A stretch of DNA of 64,000 bases from Naumovozyma dairenensis CBS 421. Its lineage: Eukaryota > Ascomycota > Saccharomycetes > Saccharomycetales > Saccharomycetaceae. Within the stretch, counting starts at the first letter, position 1. Every line of letters begins with the position of its first letter. Below, in pieces: positions 61,732 through 64,000 of the stretch. The position numbers were made by a program, and so were the translations under genes. The notes beneath the pieces were generated by a model. That model had not been told where the DNA came from. It worked only from the letters and a program-made list of their open reading frames with translations, and did no database searches. The stretch spans positions 1,178,001 through 1,242,000 of the forward strand of contig NC_016480.1 in the NCBI RefSeq assembly GCF_000227115.2. Direction: 5' to 3'.

Positions 61732-63489
61732 CAATGATAGCTATTCTTTGAGTTTAGGGTATTATTTACAATGAATGTCTCTATATTTAACACCACTTTT
61801 TGTATTCTTAAATCTATCTCGTAGGATACCTGGCAATAATAGTTAACGGGAAAAAGTTGTTAGATAAATTGTCCTTTCGTCTTTAAAATGGTAATATATA
61901 TGAATTTATTATGATAATATAATATGAAACATAAAAATTGGATGTGGATTTGTATCAGTTCATGTACCGACAGGCTCCATTCATCATCTTGTATTTTCTT
62001 CAAATGGACAATTGTTAGTTTCCCAGATTTCTTCTTCCAAATTTTCCAAAAAACTGCCTATAGCGTAATGTTGCGGGGGGGTGTTCCCAGCGAAGCATAT
62101 AAAGAAGTGTTGATATAGTTTTAGTGAAAGGGCGGCAAGAAGACTACTTACAAAACAAGAATGTTAGATAAAAGAGGATATATCGAAGAGTAATAATATT
62201 GGTTCTGTATCCTGTAACTCTGTCCCCTCAATGCTGTTTCCTTTTTATTGCTTCTGTAGATTGACCAATATATTACAGTTCCAGCAATTGAATACTAATT
62301 TACCAATGTTTTAAGCTGTAAAAAAAAGTCGTCCCATTTGATGAAGGAGATTCTTATCGGCTCAAATTCAGTCCTATGATAAAACGAACTAGCCACTGTA
62401 GAGTTTTTCTTTTTTGGTTTTGAAATATAGGATCTACCTGATGTCCTACGATGAATACCAGATTTGGCTAATTCAAGATTAAGTAAGGAATTACACACTA
62501 AGGATCTAGATATGTGAAGATCATCATGCTATATTTCTTACCGAGGTCAGACTTTCTTTATATTCGCACTTTTATTCTTTTCAAAAACTGAGAAATTTGT
62601 GCTACCACGACCGCTGTCATCAATTCAAGACGTCTTTTAGTGTTCTTATATCGAAATAAACTATATGCCATAAAATAATATGATTAGATTCGATATTCCT
62701 ATTGAATAATTGGAGTGAATATTAAAATCTGGATTAAGGCAAGATTGTACTTATATCTAAAATACCAGAAAGCAATCGATAATAAGGCGAAAATCAGGTC
62801 AAGGTGGTCCTAAAGTCGTACTTCCTATTTCATTATTTGTTAAAACTATGACTGGACAAAAGAAACCCATAGTTGTGTTTTGATTATCTCAATCCAATGA
62901 AACCATTTCGTTGTTTCAAACAATATGATAAACTATCCTGACTGTTGCCATTATTGTCGGGTGTGTCTGAAGTAATATCAAATATTTTTGGTGGATTGAG
63001 TATATGTGCTGTTTTTGTTGTTGGTTGGGCGGCAACATTGTTAGGCATTTATAAGGTACAAAGTTTGAATTCGAATATGATGGTGAGTTGTCAGGATTTT
63101 CTGTTAAGAATTTTAGTTGTACATGATTTATGTATTTCGTGTTTCAGAAAAGCTATAGGGTAAAGTCTACTCCTCCAGAAGAAGGTTAAACTCTAGAGTC
63201 ATAATACGGGATTGTTTCCTCTTAAGGCTTGAAGGTAATGCTATAGCTTGAGTAGTTGTCGTTCGATCAGGTGAAAGTTAAATACTTCGAAATACATACA
63301 GAAGACTATTGGATAGAACACTTTCAATAGAAATACTGTATATTTTGAGAATATTAACTAATTCGAATTATCAGAATATTACAAAAAAAAGTCGCTTCCA
63401 AAAGTGTTTTCAAAATAATCATCAATGATTATTAACCGTAAGGAATATAATTATTAGCCTATAATTAAATTAATATTATTTATATTATT
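61730..63489. other. 1.8-kb spacer between SAP and CHS6/BCH2
   Basis: This is upstream sequence of SAP185/190 and the 3' region of the next gene. Two short plus-strand frames, 61924-62118 (ATG) and 62945-63163 (no ATG start, one hydrophobic stretch), have no recognised family. I see no tRNA, LTR or other RNA gene. Confidence 0.4.
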
Positions 63490-64000
63490 TTATATGGTAA
63501 CTTTTTTCGATTCTAGACTATTTGTTGTAACGGTGCTTTCTGATTCTTGAATCCAGTTCAACATGGTATCTGTAAGTGTTAATATACCTTCTTCAATGAA
63601 AGGTAATGTTATGATCCTACCTCTTATTGCATCAATTCCAAATTCTTCACATAATTTAAATAAAACGTTCATATTAAAGATTTGTAAAGTATCATAAAAT
63701 CTTGCCTCGTATGATATTTTTTTCACTACTAACTCCACCAATAATTCCTCATTCAATAATGACGAGGAGGAGGACTGTGAATCCATTTCATAATCTCGTT
63801 CTAAATATAGTTGTAATATTTTCTCACAACTAATTGGATCTGTTCTTTTCAAAAGACTAGTTCTTAGACATGAAATTCCTTGTTCCAAATACCAAACTCT
63901 GAACATAGTCAACCCCAACAATTGCCATTCCAATGGAGTATATTTCCTTTTCGTGTTGTTATCTACTTCCTCTTGAGAAATTTTCAAATCCTCATATAAA
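63490..64000 (-). CDS. BCH2: ChAPs family protein (Chs6/Bch2), C-terminal part cut by the window edge
   Basis: The last 169 or so codons are present; the frame is open to the edge at base 64000 (LYEDLKISQEEVDNN), so the gene continues outside the window. The visible part has the ChAPs C-terminal blocks KRKYTPLEWQLLGLTMFRVWY and LVELVVKKISYEARFYDTLQI. Known role: Chs5-Arf1-binding proteins form the exomer coat that exports chitin synthase Chs3 and other cargo from the trans-Golgi to the plasma membrane. It precedes SAP185/190 on the same strand, as do CHS6 (YJL099W) and BCH2 (YKR027W); BCH2 is favoured only because the neighbouring block is YKR-like. Confidence 0.85.
   Translation of the reverse strand, partial: LYEDLKISQEEVDNNTKRKYTPLEWQLLGLTMFRVWYLEQGISCLRTSLLKRTDPISCEKILQLYLERDYEMDSQSSSSSLLNEELLVELVVKKISYEARFYDTLQIFNMNVLFKLCEEFGIDAIRGRIITLPFIEEGILTLTDTMLNWIQESESTVTTNSLESKKVTI

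Noticed and set aside
62945..63163. Hydrophobic 72-codon frame, vaguely like a PQ-loop helix, with GTGAGT and TTTCAG strings that could be read as an intron
   Set aside because: It has no ATG, an upstream stop is close, the splice-like strings lack a TACTAAC branch site, and no proline-glutamine pair is present.

Overview
The window is nuclear DNA of a budding yeast of the family Saccharomycetaceae. It is AT-rich, has compact and mostly intronless genes, and carries a yeast tRNA-Leu(CAA) with an intron, a Ty1/copia-type element remnant, and an intron with the yeast signals GTATGT and TACTAAC. Nearly every gene has a clear Saccharomyces cerevisiae counterpart. Two long runs are collinear with S. 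cerevisiae chromosome II (YBR276C to YBR287W) and chromosome XI (YKR010C to YKR022C). The divergence, long homopolymeric amino-acid runs and altered junctions point to a species outside Saccharomyces, perhaps a post-genome-duplication genus such as Kazachstania or Naumovozyma. That genus guess is an inference.

Layout. 1-3.6 kb: end of REI1, TSC10, then COA3 and MRPL8, which are chromosome X neighbours in S. cerevisiae. 3.8-28 kb: PPS1, DPB3, PAF1, a broken Ty1/copia remnant with an assembly gap, SAF1, DUG2, MRPL27, SSH1 (with an intron), the AMP-deaminase-like pseudoenzyme YBR284W, APE3 and YBR287W. 28.6 kb: a tRNA-Leu(CAA) lies exactly where chromosome II-like order changes to chromosome XI-like order. 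29-58 kb: NET1/TOF2, a probable YKR011C, PRY2, YPT52, MIC60, HEL1, YKR018C/IML2, a small possible membrane-protein gene, IRS4/TAX4, VPS51, ALY1/ALY2 and NTR2. 58.7-64 kb: SAP185/SAP190 and the C-terminal end of a CHS6/BCH2 (ChAPs) gene, a pair that is also adjacent in S. cerevisiae.

The genes are ordinary eukaryotic housekeeping genes and do not form an operon or one pathway. Themes are mitochondrial biogenesis (COA3, MRPL8, MRPL27, MIC60), membrane traffic (YPT52, VPS51, ALY, CHS6/BCH2), replication and transcription (DPB3, PAF1), ubiquitin ligation (SAF1, HEL1) and nutrient-linked phosphatase signalling (SAP).

The most notable observations are a 122-nt spliceosomal intron in the SSH1 orthologue that leaves a 10-nt first exon; loss of the metal-binding residues in the YBR284W orthologue; a copia element whose integrase keeps D-X35-E spacing but has an internal stop; a GC-rich island with a 12-bp direct repeat upstream of ALY; a paired Reb1 and Cbf1/CCAAT promoter between YPT52 and MIC60; and tandem repeats upstream of YBR284W. 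I found no wholly new multi-gene system.
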